Notes under the pieces: model-generated
The model's input: the letters and a program-made list of their open reading frames with translations, nothing else
Told to the model about the DNA's origin: nothing
Databases searched by the model: none
In this document: one piece after another, positions 53,365 through 62,126 of the stretch
Layout: the number at the start of each line of letters is the position of its first letter
Position numbering within the stretch: position 1 is the first letter of the stretch
Made by a program: the position numbers and the translations under genes
Origin: Psychromonas sp030397575
GTDB lineage: Bacteria; Pseudomonadota; Gammaproteobacteria; Enterobacterales; Psychromonadaceae
Reading direction: 5' to 3' (one strand)
Assembly: GCF_046250175.1 (NCBI RefSeq)
Contig: NZ_CP176468.1
Length of the DNA: 64,000 nt

Positions 53365-54219
53365 ATGAAAACTCTACTACTACCGTTAAAGAAAACATTA
53401 CTCACTGCGAGTTTACTGTGTGCTACTTTCACTCAAATAGCACAAGCGGACTTACTTGATGATATTAAGCAAAAAGGTGAGATAGTCATTGCGACTGAAG
53501 CCCGCTACGCACCATTTGAGATGTTAGAAGATGGTAAAATTGTTGGTTATGGAAAAGACATTCTTGATGAGATATTAAAAGATTTACCAGGAGTTAAATT
53601 AACCCAATTAGATTTGCCCTTTCAAGGTATTTTGGCTGGGTTAAGTGCTAAACGTTATGACTTTGTTGCCACTTCACTCACTATTACCCAAAAGCGTATG
53701 GATAAATATGCCTTCTCTTACCCAATTTCTACAGCCGCTATCGCTATTCTAAAACGTAAAGGCGATGACCGCATTACCAAACCCGAAGATATGGGTGGTA
53801 TGCGTATCGGTACACAAGCAGGATCTTCACAACTTACAGTGATTGAAAACTTCGAAAAAGAAGTATTGCTACCGCAAGGAGAAGGTTACAAATCTATTAA
53901 ACACTTTACTGATTACAACGAAGCCTATGCAGCATTAGCATCAAGACGCATTGATATTGTGCCACAAGCTTTACCCAACCTAGCACCAATCGTAAAACAA
54001 CGTCCTGATATATTTGAAATTGTACAACCTGCTTTTGGCCCAGAAACTTACTATGGGTGGGTAGGCAGAAAGGATGCAGATTCAACTTCTTTAGTACAAT
54101 TTTTTAGTGATGGCATCGAGAAGTTACAAAAAAGTGGAAAGTTAGCTGAATTACAACAAAAGTGGTTTGGTTTCACTATGGACTTACCAGTTGGCGAGCT
54201 ACCTACTCCCCAACACTAA
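53365..54219 (+). CDS. Amino-acid-type ABC substrate-binding protein
   Basis: The protein has 284 residues. A signal peptide ends near AQADLL, followed by the family 3 solute-binding domain (EARYAPFEMLEDGKIVGYGK; about residues 44-63). The polar amino acid family includes binders of histidine, arginine and opines. It is the first gene of an operon with a ureohydrolase, two permeases and an ATPase. Because of that enzyme, arginine, agmatine or a guanidino acid is a likely ligand (inference). Confidence 0.88.
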   Translation: MKTLLLPLKKTLLTASLLCATFTQIAQADLLDDIKQKGEIVIATEARYAPFEMLEDGKIVGYGKDILDEILKDLPGVKLTQLDLPFQGILAGLSAKRYDFVATSLTITQKRMDKYAFSYPISTAAIAILKRKGDDRITKPEDMGGMRIGTQAGSSQLTVIENFEKEVLLPQGEGYKSIKHFTDYNEAYAALASRRIDIVPQALPNLAPIVKQRPDIFEIVQPAFGPETYYGWVGRKDADSTSLVQFFSDGIEKLQKSGKLAELQQKWFGFTMDLPVGELPTPQH

Positions 54220-54299
54220 TATAAATAAGGGTAACTAACCCTTTATCTCCATTTTATTAACTAACACATCAAAAATAACGTGATTATTTAGGAAGAAAT

Positions 54300-55250
54300 A
54301 TGACTCAAGATCCCCAACAATTACCTCGTTATAGCGGTATTGCCACCTTTATGCGCTGTCCTTATCAACCACAATTAAATAATGTGGAAATAGGCTTGAT
54401 TGGTGTGCCTTTTGACGGTGGTGTAACCAACCGAACTGGAACACGCCATGGCCCCAGAGAGATTCGTAATCAATCTAGCTTAATGCGCTCGGTCAACCAA
54501 AGTACGGGAATTGATCCTTTTACGCTATGTAAAGTCGCAGATGTAGGTGATGCATTGCCAGAGAGTCCTTTTGAACTGGAAAAAAGCCATCGTTCTATCG
54601 AAGCCTTTTTTAACGATATTGTCGGTGCTGGTATCCTGCCTATTTCTGCAGGCGGTGATCATTCCATATCGCTCCCCATTCTCAGAGCACTAGCTAAAGA
54701 TGGCCCGGTTGCATTGGTTCATTTTGATGCTCACTGTGATACGGGCGGTCATTATTTAGGGTCAAAATTTCACCATGGCTCTCCTTTCAGAGTCGCTGCT
54801 GAAGAAGGTTTAATTGATCCTAAAAAAACTATTCAAATTGGTATTAGAGGTTCAGTAAATCATAAAGATATTTGGAAGTTTAGCCATGACAGTGGTATGC
54901 GCGTTATCTATATGGATGAGTTTTATAAGTTAGGCGTTGAAGGAATTTTAGCAGAAGTACACAAATTAGTAGGTGATACACCAGCCTATGTCACCTTTGA
55001 TGTCGATGGTTTAGATCCAGCTTTTGCTGTAGGCACAGGTACACCTGAAGTGGGTGGTTTTACCACTTTTGAAGCATTGCAAATGATTCGTGGTTTATCT
55101 GGTTTAAACATTATAGGCGGAGACGTGGTTGAAGTGGCTCCTCCCTTCGATCCTTCAGGGGCAACAGCATTAGTCGGTGCCACTATGATGTATGAAATAT
55201 TATGTGTGGCCGCGGAATCACTTGCTAAACGTCAGCCTTTAGGAGATTGA
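54300..55250 (+). CDS. Agmatinase/guanidino-hydrolase (ureohydrolase family)
   Basis: This 316-residue manganese or nickel enzyme splits urea from a guanidino compound. Metal ligands are in GGDHSISLP, HFDAHCDTG and FDVDGLDPAFAVGTGTPEVG. It matches the agmatinase/guanidinobutyrase subgroup in size and motifs, but the substrate (agmatine, 4-guanidinobutyrate, guanidinopropionate, or guanidine) cannot be told from the sequence. It is embedded between the binding protein and permease genes, one base before the latter, which implies that uptake and hydrolysis are coupled. Confidence 0.88.
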   Translation: MTQDPQQLPRYSGIATFMRCPYQPQLNNVEIGLIGVPFDGGVTNRTGTRHGPREIRNQSSLMRSVNQSTGIDPFTLCKVADVGDALPESPFELEKSHRSIEAFFNDIVGAGILPISAGGDHSISLPILRALAKDGPVALVHFDAHCDTGGHYLGSKFHHGSPFRVAAEEGLIDPKKTIQIGIRGSVNHKDIWKFSHDSGMRVIYMDEFYKLGVEGILAEVHKLVGDTPAYVTFDVDGLDPAFAVGTGTPEVGGFTTFEALQMIRGLSGLNIIGGDVVEVAPPFDPSGATALVGATMMYEILCVAAESLAKRQPLGD

Positions 55251-55251
55251 T

Positions 55252-55902
55252 ATGTTCGATTTCAGCGTTGTTTTAAAATATAGCGACTCATTATTAAATG
55301 GTTTATGGACAACAGCTTGGATCTCTCTTTTATCTATTCTAATCGGTTTTGTGTTAGGTATTGTGCTGTGTTTGGGGAGATTATCTTCCCACTCTGTTAT
55401 TCAATACTGCTGTCGTTTTTATATTAGTGCCGTGCGTGGTGCCCCCTTACTCGTTCAATTAGCTATTGTTTTTTATTTTTTGCCCTATTGGGGCATCAAT
55501 ATACCGCCTATCGCAGCAGCGATCATTGCACTTTCGTTAAATACAGCGGCCTTTCAAGCTGAAATATTACGTGGTGGCTTTCAAGTGATCCCGAATGGTC
55601 AAAAAGAGACAGCTTGGAGTTATGGTTATAGTGCTTGGCAATGTTTTCGCTATATCGAGCTACCACAGGTATTAAGAAATACTCTGCCCTCTTTAACCAA
55701 TGAGACGATAGATATCATTAAAAATTCAGCATTAATTTCAACCATTGCTGTTACTGACTTAATGCGTATCACTCAAACTTATTCATCTACCACCTATCGT
55801 CCCATTGAGTTCTTTGTGAGTGCAGGATTGCTGTACTTATTACTGACTTCTTGTATTAGTGTGCTCGGCCGCTATCTCGAAGCTCGATTAACGCCATATT
55901 AG
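55252..55902 (+). CDS. Amino-acid-type ABC permease 1
   Basis: This 216-residue inner membrane permease is of the HisM/ArtM type, with the family coupling motif ETAWSYGYSAWQCFRYIELPQ (residues around 123-143, shown split as ETAWSYGYSA and FRYIELPQ). It forms the channel with the next gene. It starts one base past the ureohydrolase stop, so the genes are translationally coupled. Confidence 0.92.
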   Translation: MFDFSVVLKYSDSLLNGLWTTAWISLLSILIGFVLGIVLCLGRLSSHSVIQYCCRFYISAVRGAPLLVQLAIVFYFLPYWGINIPPIAAAIIALSLNTAAFQAEILRGGFQVIPNGQKETAWSYGYSAWQCFRYIELPQVLRNTLPSLTNETIDIIKNSALISTIAVTDLMRITQTYSSTTYRPIEFFVSAGLLYLLLTSCISVLGRYLEARLTPY

Positions 55903-55913
55903 GAGATATTAAA

Positions 55914-56573
55914 ATGGATTTAAGCCTCTTTATAACCTACTGGCCAATACTGTTAAAAGGGTTGATATACACTCTTTATGTTTGTTCTGTGGGTGTCATT
56001 ATTGCCTTAGTTGGAGGGTTAATACTGCACCTTATCAGTCGGTTAGCAGTTCCTTTTATAGACTTGTTATACACCACTTATTTAACCATTTTCCGTGGTA
56101 CGCCTTTATTGGTACAAGTTTATCTAATGTATTACGGCGGTCCATTTGTTGGCATTGAACTGAGTGCCGAACAAGTGGGTATTTTAGGATTGGGATTATA
56201 TGGCTCAGCTTACTTTGCTGAGATATATCGTTCTGGTTTTGCCAGTGTCCCCAAAGGTCATATTGAAGCAGCCTATGATTTAGGTTACTCACGTCGACAA
56301 ACTTTAGTCTCAATTCAATTACCACAAATGTTAGGGTTGATTATTCCTCCTGGCATTAATCAAACAATTATTTTAATTAAAGAATCAGCGATTCTTTCTA
56401 TTATCACCGTACCAGAGCTGACCACCGCGGCTGTCACTATGTCAACACAGACATTTAGTGTTATTGAGCCTTACCTATTTTTAGCGGTAGCTTATTGGGC
56501 GATTACTTTCTTGGTTGCCAAAATAGGTCAATGGTGCGAAAACCGAGCCACTGTTCACCTAGTGCGAAGCTAA
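55914..56573 (+). CDS. Amino-acid-type ABC permease 2
   Basis: This 219-residue partner permease has the coupling motif EAAYDLGYSRRQTLVSIQLP and the RGTPLLVQVYLMYYGGP segment typical of the family. AGGAGATATTAAA precedes the ATG, 11 bases past the previous stop. Confidence 0.92.
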   Translation: MDLSLFITYWPILLKGLIYTLYVCSVGVIIALVGGLILHLISRLAVPFIDLLYTTYLTIFRGTPLLVQVYLMYYGGPFVGIELSAEQVGILGLGLYGSAYFAEIYRSGFASVPKGHIEAAYDLGYSRRQTLVSIQLPQMLGLIIPPGINQTIILIKESAILSIITVPELTTAAVTMSTQTFSVIEPYLFLAVAYWAITFLVAKIGQWCENRATVHLVRS

Positions 56574-56593
56574 TTAGAGACTCTGGAGGAGTT

Positions 56594-57391
56594 ATGGAAA
56601 AACAACCACATAAAGCAATCAAGTTAATTGATTTAAAAAAGCATTACGGTGAAAACCAAGTCTTAAAAGGCATTAACCTAGAGATTGATTACGGGCAAGT
56701 CGTTTGTATTATTGGCGGGTCAGGATCAGGCAAAAGTACTATGTTAAGGTGTATGAACTTTCTTGAAAAATACGACAGTGGTGAAGTGCAAATTAATGGC
56801 AAATTATTAGGGTATGGTTCAGATGCCCAAGGCAACTTACAATTAGCACCTAATCACATCACACAAAACGATTTATCAGAAGTGTGTATGGTATTCCAAC
56901 AATTTAATTTGTGGCCACACATGAGTGTGTTAGATAATGTTATGTCGCCCTTATTACGAGTGCATAAACTGGGCAAACAAGCTGCACGAGAGAAGGCAAT
57001 AGCTGTGTTAGAAAAAGTGGATATGGCACATAAAATTGATGCCTATCCAGGACAACTATCAGGAGGGCAACAACAACGTGTTGCCATAGCACGCTCATTG
57101 GGCACAGACCCCAAAATAATGCTTTTTGATGAACCGACTTCAGCACTAGACCCTGAATTAGTCGGTGAAGTATTGAAAGTGATGAAGTCTTTAGCAAATG
57201 ATGGCATGACCATGGTTATCGTAACGCATGAGATGGGGTTTGCTGCACAAGTCTCAGATAAAGTAGTGTTTTTAGCTAAAGGCTTCATCGAAGAACAGGG
57301 CCCACCAAAAATCTTATTCACAGCACCTAAATCAGATAACTTAAAAAGTTTTCTAAGTACTTGGTCAGAGCGTAATAGTGGAATTGTTTAA
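56594..57391 (+). CDS. Amino-acid-type ABC ATPase
   Basis: This 265-residue ATPase has Walker A GGSGSGKSTMLR, signature LSGGQQQRVAIARSLG, Walker B IMLFDEPTSALDPE, and the switch histidine in VIVTHEMGF. It powers the two permeases. A longer frame starts at 56495, overlapping the permease gene, but the ATG at 56594 with TGGAGGA is right. Confidence 0.95.
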   Translation: MEKQPHKAIKLIDLKKHYGENQVLKGINLEIDYGQVVCIIGGSGSGKSTMLRCMNFLEKYDSGEVQINGKLLGYGSDAQGNLQLAPNHITQNDLSEVCMVFQQFNLWPHMSVLDNVMSPLLRVHKLGKQAAREKAIAVLEKVDMAHKIDAYPGQLSGGQQQRVAIARSLGTDPKIMLFDEPTSALDPELVGEVLKVMKSLANDGMTMVIVTHEMGFAAQVSDKVVFLAKGFIEEQGPPKILFTAPKSDNLKSFLSTWSERNSGIV

Positions 57392-57397
57392 ATGAAA

Positions 57398-57436
57398 CGA
57401 GTGTATCAATTCGATTTATTTAGATTGATACACTCG
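57398..57436. terminator. Hairpin spanning the end of the deoR-type gene
   Basis: CGAGTGTATCAAT / ATTGATACACTCG is a perfect 13 bp stem. It covers the DeoR stop and last codons (57406 onward) and lies seven bases after the ABC ATPase stop, so it can end the ABC operon. There is no T run on the plus strand. Confidence 0.6.
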
Positions 57437-58197
57437 TCCTCAGAGCGGATAACCTCAACACCTTTCTCTTGCAAGTCTGATGTTGCGTTATCAGATAAAT
57501 TAGCATCAGTGATCACCAAGTCTATTTTCTCAATATCCAAGGCATGGAATGTTGCGATTTTGCCATACTTCGACGCATCTGAAATCAAACAAACCTTCTT
57601 TGATACTTTAGCAATAGCACGTTTAACGATAATTTTATTTTCATTAGGCGTTGATAACCCTCTTAAACTCCAAGATGAGGTGGATATAAATGCAATATCT
57701 ATATTCATATCCAATAAAAAATCAGCAACTTTAGGCCCTACGGTAGATTGGTTATCACGATCTGCTTTACCGCCAGTATGATAAATCTCATGAGAAGAGT
57801 GAGCCATCAACAAGGTAGCTATTGAAAAGTCATTAGTAATGATCACTAAATCTCCTCTATTACTCAATTGATGCGCCACTTCCAAAGAGGTGGTGCCTGC
57901 ATCTAAATACACAGTCGAGTTAGGAGTGATCAAATCCACAGCAAGTTTGCCTATTTGCTCTTTTTGATGAGAAAACTGCATTATTTTCATATCACGTGAT
58001 AACTCACTATGCAGCACTTCAGTGAGTTGTACCCCACCAGAAACAGAGTTTACACGTCCCTGCTTTTCTAATTTTTCTATATCTCGACGTACAGTCATAT
58101 GTGAAACATCAAGTAAATCAGCTAGTTCAACAATACTTACTACTTGCTGACTTCTTAACATAAACAGAATTTTTCGTTGTCTTTCAGCTGGAATCAT
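57406..58197 (-). CDS. DeoR/GlpR family repressor, YgbI-like
   Basis: The protein has 263 residues. The N-terminal DeoR helix-turn-helix (VVSIVELADLLDVSHMTVRR, about residues 19-38) is followed by a sugar-phosphate sensing domain (YLDAGTTSLEVAHQL). It is divergent from the tetronate operon, the same arrangement as E. coli ygbI-ygbJKLMN, so it likely represses that operon and responds to a phosphorylated intermediate. Four 10 bp repeats between the two are candidate binding sites. Confidence 0.92.
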   Translation of the reverse strand: MIPAERQRKILFMLRSQQVVSIVELADLLDVSHMTVRRDIEKLEKQGRVNSVSGGVQLTEVLHSELSRDMKIMQFSHQKEQIGKLAVDLITPNSTVYLDAGTTSLEVAHQLSNRGDLVIITNDFSIATLLMAHSSHEIYHTGGKADRDNQSTVGPKVADFLLDMNIDIAFISTSSWSLRGLSTPNENKIIVKRAIAKVSKKVCLISDASKYGKIATFHALDIEKIDLVITDANLSDNATSDLQEKGVEVIRSEDECINLNKSN

Positions 58198-58360
58198 AAC
58201 ATCTCTACTTATTCACCTATGGGATGATAAAGAGTAACAGATAAACATTAAGTTGTTAATAAATGTGAAGTTATGTGTGAACATTTACTAATTTCCATTC
58301 AATTTGCTTTAAAAGTGTTCAAAAATAACATTTACAGTGACAGGCAAGATAAAAACAACA

Positions 58361-58400
58361 ACAAATGTTAAATAATGTTAAATTACGTTAATTAATGTGA
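58361..58400. promoter_or_regulatory. Four in-phase 10 bp repeats, likely DeoR operator
   Basis: Four consecutive 10-base blocks read ACAAATGTTA, AATAATGTTA, AATTACGTTA and ATTAATGTGA, so the ATGTTA core recurs every 10 bases, on one face of the helix. They lie about 80-120 bases upstream of the dehydrogenase gene. Confidence 0.65.
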
Positions 58401-58481
58401 TTTAAGACGCATTATTTATTAACTTGAGTATATATACTCCTTTCCATAAACATAAATTAACAACTATTTAACGGAGATAAC

Positions 58482-59384
58482 ATGTCAAATGAAGTGAAAT
58501 CAATTGGAATCATTGGACTTGGCTCAATGGGTATGGGTGCAGCAAAATCTTGTATTAATGCCGGCTTAGATGTTTACGGTATTGATTTAAATGAAACAGC
58601 CCTAGCAACATTGAGCGATGCAGGTGCAAAAGCCGTTTCAACCAATGCATTAGACTTTTCTCAACAATTAGATGCCGTATTAGTACTAGTTGTTAACGCT
58701 AAACAAGTTAACACAGTCTTATTTGAAACCGGCTTAGCGGCTAGTTTAAAGCCACAAACCGTAGTAATGGTATCTGCAACTATTTCTGCAGAAGATGCCA
58801 AAAGAATCGAACAACAACTTAACGCTCACGACCTCATCATGTTAGATGCGCCTGTTTCAGGTGGAGCAGCAAAAGCAGCAACAGGTGACATGACAATCAT
58901 GGCATCAGGATCATCAGAGGCCTTTTCAAGGCTAAAACCAGTACTCGATGCAACAGCAGCCAAAGTTTATAACATAGGTGAACAAATAGGCCTTGGTGCG
59001 ACGGTAAAAATTATCCATCAATTATTAGCGGGTGTGCATATCGCAGTAGGCGCTGAAGCGATGGCTTTAGCGGCACGCGCAAATATTCCTTTAGACCTAA
59101 TGTATGACGTAGTGACCAATGCAGCTGGTAACTCTTGGATGTTTGAAAACAGAATGAAACATGTTGTAGATGGTGATTACTCTCCAAAATCGATGGTCGA
59201 TATTTTTGTTAAAGACCTTAATTTAGTGGCTGATACCGCTAAAGAGCTGCAATTTCCATTACCACTATCAAGTACCGCATTAAATATGTTCATTTCCGCA
59301 AGTAATGCTGGTTTTGGACAAGAAGATGATAGTGCCGTGATCAAAGTATTTGATGGCATCACATTACCTGGCGTGGAGAAATAA
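58482..59384 (+). CDS. ltnD: L-threonate dehydrogenase
   Basis: This 300-residue NAD-dependent beta-hydroxyacid dehydrogenase oxidises a C4 sugar acid at C2. The Rossmann motif is IIGLGSMGMGAAKSCINAG at about residues 8-26; the substrate motif is DAPVSGGAAKAATGDMTIMA; the catalytic lysine lies in GATVKIIHQLL. E. coli YgbJ is the closest type. It is the first gene of the tetronate operon. Enzymes for D-erythronate are close relatives, so stereospecificity is uncertain. Confidence 0.9.
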   Translation: MSNEVKSIGIIGLGSMGMGAAKSCINAGLDVYGIDLNETALATLSDAGAKAVSTNALDFSQQLDAVLVLVVNAKQVNTVLFETGLAASLKPQTVVMVSATISAEDAKRIEQQLNAHDLIMLDAPVSGGAAKAATGDMTIMASGSSEAFSRLKPVLDATAAKVYNIGEQIGLGATVKIIHQLLAGVHIAVGAEAMALAARANIPLDLMYDVVTNAAGNSWMFENRMKHVVDGDYSPKSMVDIFVKDLNLVADTAKELQFPLPLSSTALNMFISASNAGFGQEDDSAVIKVFDGITLPGVEK

Positions 59385-59385
59385 T

Positions 59386-60642
59386 ATGTTACTTGGTGTA
59401 ATTGCAGACGATTTTACCGGTGCGACAGACATTGCTGGTTTCCTAGTCGAAAATGGCATGCGTACCATCCAAGTTAATGGGATCCCAAATCAGGAAATGC
59501 ACATTGATGCTGATGCGGTCGTAATTAGTTTAAAATCCCGTTCATGCCCAACAGAACAAGCAATCAAAGATTCTCTTGCTGCGTTAACTTGGCTCCAACA
59601 ACAGAACTGCCAACAGTTTTATTTTAAATATTGTTCAACATTCGATAGTACTGAAAAAGGCAATATAGGCCCAGTAACGGATGCTTTACTTGAACAGTTA
59701 AATGAAGATTTTACGGTTATTTGTCCAGCACTTCCAGTTAATGGACGCACTGTATTCAACGGTCATCTATTTGTATTTGACCAGTTACTCAGTGAGTCTG
59801 GCATGCGTAATCATCCTGTAACGCCTATGACTAACTCTAACCTAATGCAATTAATGAATGCACAAGCAGCAGGTAAAACAGGTTTGGTGGATTACCTTGA
59901 TATCGAGCAAGGTGTTGAGAATATTGTTAATAAACTTCAGCAACTTAAAACAGAAGGTAAACGTTATGCTGTGATGGATACGTTTAATACAAACCATTTA
60001 AATGAAATTGGTAAAGCCGTTCATCAACTTAAACTAATCACTGGTGGATCAGGCTTAGCAGCGGGTATTGCTAAAAATTGGTCTGCACATTTACAGGATC
60101 AAACTCAAGCAAAACAAGCTGGCTACCCTTCAAAATTACCTACGGTTGTATTTTCTGGGTCTTGCTCAGTGATGACTAATCAACAGGTCGATCATTACAA
60201 AAGTAAAGCTCCACATTTTGCAATAAACGTCGAAGATTGCTTGAATAATCAAGATTATAGTAAACAAGTTTGTGAATGGGTATTAAGTCACTCAACAGGT
60301 TCACTCGCGCCACTTGTTTATGCAACAGCAGATACAGATGCATTACACAAAATTCAACAGCAATACGGCGCAGAAGCATCGAGTCTTGCAGTAGAAAACT
60401 TCTTTAATGATCTAGCGATTCAATTAAAAGCGGCTGGGATATGTAACTTCATTGTAGCGGGAGGGGAAACATCCGGTGTTGTTACTCAAAGTTTACAAGT
60501 AGACGGTTTTCATATCGGTCCACAAATAACGCCTGGAGTACCTTGGGTTAAAGCAATCAACGACAACCTTTCTCTCGCATTAAAATCAGGTAACTTTGGC
60601 GATCCTACTTTTTTCACTAAAGCGCAGGAGTATTTTCAATGA
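59386..60642 (+). CDS. otnK: 3-oxo-tetronate kinase (DUF1537 family)
   Basis: This 418-residue ATP-dependent kinase phosphorylates the 3-oxo-tetronate at O4. The N-terminal signature ADDFTGATDIAGF and the C-terminal nucleotide-binding GGETSGVVTQSL are present. The frame opens at 59350, inside ltnD, but the ATG at 59386 has GGAG upstream and lies one base past the ltnD stop. Its stop overlaps the next gene by four bases. Confidence 0.92.
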   Translation: MLLGVIADDFTGATDIAGFLVENGMRTIQVNGIPNQEMHIDADAVVISLKSRSCPTEQAIKDSLAALTWLQQQNCQQFYFKYCSTFDSTEKGNIGPVTDALLEQLNEDFTVICPALPVNGRTVFNGHLFVFDQLLSESGMRNHPVTPMTNSNLMQLMNAQAAGKTGLVDYLDIEQGVENIVNKLQQLKTEGKRYAVMDTFNTNHLNEIGKAVHQLKLITGGSGLAAGIAKNWSAHLQDQTQAKQAGYPSKLPTVVFSGSCSVMTNQQVDHYKSKAPHFAINVEDCLNNQDYSKQVCEWVLSHSTGSLAPLVYATADTDALHKIQQQYGAEASSLAVENFFNDLAIQLKAAGICNFIVAGGETSGVVTQSLQVDGFHIGPQITPGVPWVKAINDNLSLALKSGNFGDPTFFTKAQEYFQ

Positions 60643-61271
60643 ATGAAGCTCAATTAAGACAACAAATGGTTGATCTTGCTCGCTCTATGTTTGAACGAGG
60701 CTATGCAACTGGCGGCGCAGGTAATTTATCTATTAAGTTGCCAAATGGTCAATTTTTAGCAACACCTACGGGTTCATCTTTTGGTCGATTAATCGCTGAT
60801 GAGTTATCTGTTGTAGATAAAACGGGTGCACATATTTCCGGTAAACGCCCTTCTAAGGAAGTTGCTTTTCACTTAGCTATCTATGAAAAAGACCCTGAAT
60901 GTAATGCAATTGTACATTTACATTCTACTTATTTAACCGCTCTTTCTTGTTTAGAAGGGTTAGATTACAGCAATGCGATTAAAGCATTTACTCCTTATTA
61001 TGTGATGCGAATTGGTGAGTTGCCTGTGATCCCTTATTACCGCCCAGGTGCGCCAGAAATTGCACAGGAACTATCAAAATTAGCAGGGAAGTACCGTGCC
61101 TTTTTATTAGCGAATCACGGCCCTATTATCACAGGCACTGATTTTTTAGATGCGGTAGATAATGCTGAAGAGCTAGAAGAGACTGCAAAATTAGCGCTTT
61201 TATTAGCTGACAAACCAACACGTTATTTAACCGATGTTGAAATAGAAGACTTAAAAGGGAGAGGAAAGTAA
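60639..61271 (+). CDS. otnC: 3-oxo-tetronate 4-phosphate decarboxylase
   Basis: This 210-residue class II aldolase-fold enzyme gives dihydroxyacetone phosphate and CO2. The metal site is in IVHLHSTYLTALS and LLANHGPIITG; the GGAGNLSIK segment near residue 26 binds the phosphate. It is translationally coupled to otnK (ATGA) and to the next gene (stop and start share one base). Confidence 0.92.
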   Translation: MNEAQLRQQMVDLARSMFERGYATGGAGNLSIKLPNGQFLATPTGSSFGRLIADELSVVDKTGAHISGKRPSKEVAFHLAIYEKDPECNAIVHLHSTYLTALSCLEGLDYSNAIKAFTPYYVMRIGELPVIPYYRPGAPEIAQELSKLAGKYRAFLLANHGPIITGTDFLDAVDNAEELEETAKLALLLADKPTRYLTDVEIEDLKGRGK

Positions 61272-62047
61272 TGCCTAAATTTGCAGCAAACCTCACCATG
61301 CTTTTCACTGAAGTCGAATTTTTAGACCGATTTGAACGAGCTCACAACGCCGGCTTTAAGGCAGTAGAGTTTTTATTTCCTTACGCCTTTAGAGCGGATA
61401 TCGTTGCCCAAAAGTTACAACAATACAACCTTGAACAAGCTTTATTTAATATGCCTCCTGGTGACTGGGATGCTGGTGAAAGAGGCTTAGCAGCTCGACC
61501 AGGCAGAGAGCAAGAGTTTCGCGACAGCGTTGAAACAGCGCTACATTACGCAACAGCATTAAAGTGTAAAAAAGTACATGCGATGTCTGGCATTATCGAC
61601 CCCAATTTTAGTATTGAAGAACATACTGTCACGTTTATTAACAACATTAGATTTGCCGCTGATGCCTTTGCCAAGTTTGATATTGAATTAATGATTGAAC
61701 CATTAAATTCACGTGATGTGCCCAATTACTTTATTGCTCATCAAAGAAAAGCTGCAGAGCTGATAAAGCAAGTCGACAGAGCAAACGTAAAACTTCAACT
61801 GGACCTTTACCATGCGCAAATAATGGATGGTGATTTAACCACACTTATTCAAGATCTTGCAGATGTAACTGGCCATATTCAAATCGCTTCTGTTCCATCC
61901 AGAAATGAACCCCTCAGTGGTGAAATAAATTATCCATATTTATTCAATGCATTAGATGCATCTGGTTACCATGGTTGGATTGGCTGCGAATATAACCCCA
62001 AAACACAAACTGAAGAAGGCTTACATTGGGTTACCCCCTACTTGTAA
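61271..62047 (+). CDS. otnI: 2-oxo-tetronate isomerase
   Basis: This 258-residue TIM-barrel sugar isomerase of the hydroxypyruvate isomerase (Hyi) type converts 2-oxo-tetronate to 3-oxo-tetronate. Metal ligands are E in MIEPLNSRDVPNYF, D in LQLDLYHAQIMDG, and H/E in HIQIASVPSRNEP and GCEYNPK. It corresponds to E. coli YgbM. Its place between otnC and the permease completes the pathway. Confidence 0.92.
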   Translation: MPKFAANLTMLFTEVEFLDRFERAHNAGFKAVEFLFPYAFRADIVAQKLQQYNLEQALFNMPPGDWDAGERGLAARPGREQEFRDSVETALHYATALKCKKVHAMSGIIDPNFSIEEHTVTFINNIRFAADAFAKFDIELMIEPLNSRDVPNYFIAHQRKAAELIKQVDRANVKLQLDLYHAQIMDGDLTTLIQDLADVTGHIQIASVPSRNEPLSGEINYPYLFNALDASGYHGWIGCEYNPKTQTEEGLHWVTPYL

Positions 62048-62126
62048 ACATTCAACTTAAAGCCACCATTAAATAGTTTATTTAATTAACTTTTTAACCT
62101 ACTTATGTAAATAAAAGGAGTTCCTC

